From Pandoraea sp. (lineage in GTDB: Bacteria; Pseudomonadota; Gammaproteobacteria; Burkholderiales; Burkholderiaceae): DNA of 64,000 nt. How positions within the stretch are numbered: position 1 is the stretch's first letter; every line of letters begins with the position of its first letter. The notes below the pieces were generated by a model. The model did no database searches, was not told the DNA's origin, and worked only from the letters and a program-made list of their open reading frames with translations. Below, in pieces: positions 62,925 through 64,000 of the stretch. Made by a program: the position numbers and the translations under genes. The stretch is taken from positions 1 through 64,000 of the forward strand of contig JARLJF010000071.1 of the NCBI GenBank assembly GCA_031291335.1, read 5' to 3'.

Positions 62925-63815
62925 GTGAATCCTTTCGATATTCCTTTGCCCGCGCTGCTCAGCCAACTGATGCTCGGACTGGTCAACGGGTGCTTCTACG
63001 CCGTGCTGAGTCTGGGCCTGTCGGTCATCTTCGGCTTGCTCAATGTCATCAACTTCGCCCACGGGGCGCTCTTCATGCTCGGCGCGCTCGTCGCGTGGAT
63101 GGGCGGCCAGTATCTCGGGCTGAACTACTGGACGATGCTGGTGCTCGCGCCGCTGGCGGCCGGTTTGCTTGGCGCGGCCATCGAGCGTGGGCTGCTCTCG
63201 CGCATTTACAAGCTCGACCATCTGTACGGGCTGCTGCTCACGCTGGGGCTCACGCTCGTCATCGAGGGACTTGGCCGGTCGGCTTACGGCGTGTCCGGCA
63301 TGTCGTTCGACGGGCCTGCGCTGTTGGCCGGCGCCACGCGTCTGCCGTTCATGGTGTTGCCGAACTATCGCGCATGGGTCGTGGTGGCGTCGCTCGCGGC
63401 GTGTGCGCTCACATGGTTCGTCATCGAGCGTACGCGTGTCGGGGCCTTGCTCAGAGCCGGCACCGAGAATGCACGGCTCGTCGAGACATTCGGCGTGAAT
63501 GTGCCGCTCATGGTCACACTCACGTATGCGTTTGGTGCGGCGCTGGCCGCGTTCGCAGGCGTGCTGGCGGCGCCGATCATGCAGGTCTCTCCGATCATGG
63601 GGCAGCCGATGATCGTGACGGTCTTCGCTATCGTGGTGATTGGCGGCATGGGGTCGATTGCCGGATCGGTCGTCACGGGCCTGGCGCTCGGCGTGCTGGA
63701 GGGGCTGACCAAACTTTGGTATCCGGAGGCTTCGGCCACGGTCGTGTTCGTGATCATGGCGCTCGTGCTGCTCGTGCGCCCGCATGGTCTGTTCGGTGGT
63801 TATGCCTACAAGTGA
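62925..63815 (+). CDS. LivH-type branched-chain ABC permease
   Basis: 296 residues from GTG 62925, about eight helices. GLVNGCFYAVLSLGLSVIFGLLNVINFAHGALFMLG and GGMGSIAGSVVTGLALGVLEGL are the family signatures. It forms the channel with LivM. Confidence 0.9.
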   Translation: MNPFDIPLPALLSQLMLGLVNGCFYAVLSLGLSVIFGLLNVINFAHGALFMLGALVAWMGGQYLGLNYWTMLVLAPLAAGLLGAAIERGLLSRIYKLDHLYGLLLTLGLTLVIEGLGRSAYGVSGMSFDGPALLAGATRLPFMVLPNYRAWVVVASLAACALTWFVIERTRVGALLRAGTENARLVETFGVNVPLMVTLTYAFGAALAAFAGVLAAPIMQVSPIMGQPMIVTVFAIVVIGGMGSIAGSVVTGLALGVLEGLTKLWYPEASATVVFVIMALVLLVRPHGLFGGYAYK

Positions 63816-63822
63816 GTCGTCG

Positions 63823-64000
63823 ATGATGCGTCAATACCGTTTCGATCTTGTGCTGCTCGTTTTGCTGGCTGCGCTGCCGGCACTCGGGGTCTATCCCGTC
63901 TTCGCGATGAAGGTGCTGTGCTTCGCGCTGTTCGCCTGTTCGCTCAATCTGGTGCTCGGCTACACGGGATTGTTGTCGTTCGGTCACGCCGCGTTCTTCG
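63823..64000 (+). CDS. LivM-type ABC permease, N-terminal part
   Basis: The first 59 codons from the ATG at 63823 (a second ATG at 63826). Two hydrophobic helices and NLVLGYTGLLSFGHAAFF, the LivM signature, are visible. The rest is beyond the window. Confidence 0.85.
   Translation, partial: MMRQYRFDLVLLVLLAALPALGVYPVFAMKVLCFALFACSLNLVLGYTGLLSFGHAAFF

Noticed and set aside
62106-63785. 559-codon frame antisense to livF-livH
   Set aside because: Shadow frame; Arg/Gln/His-rich.

Overview
The window is about 64 kb of GC-rich chromosome with Burkholderiales-type gene content. Examples are a split PqiA/PqiB/PqiC locus, a FecIR-controlled siderophore operon with DUF3649/PepSY/DUF3325 genes, MHS and DHA2 transporters, and MurR/RpiR and GntR regulators. 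The overall style suggests Burkholderiaceae, most like Pandoraea; that genus guess is from memory, not from a search. No insertion sequences, phage genes, CRISPR arrays or rRNA were seen. Both edges cut genes: a membrane protein on the left and a LivM-type permease on the right.

Layout. 1-4.4 kb: a truncated membrane protein, then pqiA(N-half)-pqiA(C-half)-pqiB-pqiC on the minus strand. 4.5-13.8 kb: a complete selenocysteine/formate dehydrogenase island, namely fdnG with an in-frame UGA-Sec codon and SECIS hairpin, then fdxH, fdnI, fdhE, selA, selB and the 96-nt tRNA-Sec. 13.8-18.2 kb: a carboxymuconolactone decarboxylase-like protein with an MHS transporter, and a TetR/DHA2 efflux pair with striking operator-like repeats. 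18.5-22.5 kb: an RpiR regulator opposite an APC permease and a class-III aminotransferase. 22.7-25.8 kb: a small P-loop kinase, a LysE exporter, an M50 protease and a DUF2167 protein. 26.2-29.4 kb: GntR, a DAACS symporter and a threonine aldolase.

29.4-49.6 kb is an iron region. A hydroxamate uptake operon (FhuA-like receptor, FhuD, FhuB, a PvdE/SyrD-type exporter, FhuC) is followed by a second receptor. Each receptor diverges from a paralogous AraC regulator, and the two divergent regions share two sequence motifs: a Fur-like box and a GACA-N5-TGTC dyad. A monofunctional ribA follows the second receptor. A FecI/FecR/STN-receptor operon with DUF4198, DUF3649, PepSY and DUF3325 proteins runs the other way from a near-consensus Fur box.

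49.9-53.6 kb looks like a layered magnesium-responsive locus and is the most interesting part. It has a run of perfect hairpins, a small protein resembling the C-terminal domain of MgtC, and a 53-codon leader ORF with a strong ribosome binding site and a GDPIPDP stretch. The leader ends across mutually exclusive hairpins with a U7 tract, and the P-type Mg2+ ATPase MgtA follows. 53.7-56.4 kb: an outer-membrane protein, a MarR regulator and an IscS-type cysteine desulfurase. 56.8-64 kb: a likely aromatic catabolic operon (flavin reductase, HpaB-like monooxygenase, cupin, DUF2848) fused to a branched-chain-type ABC importer, behind a 49-bp symmetric operator-like dyad.
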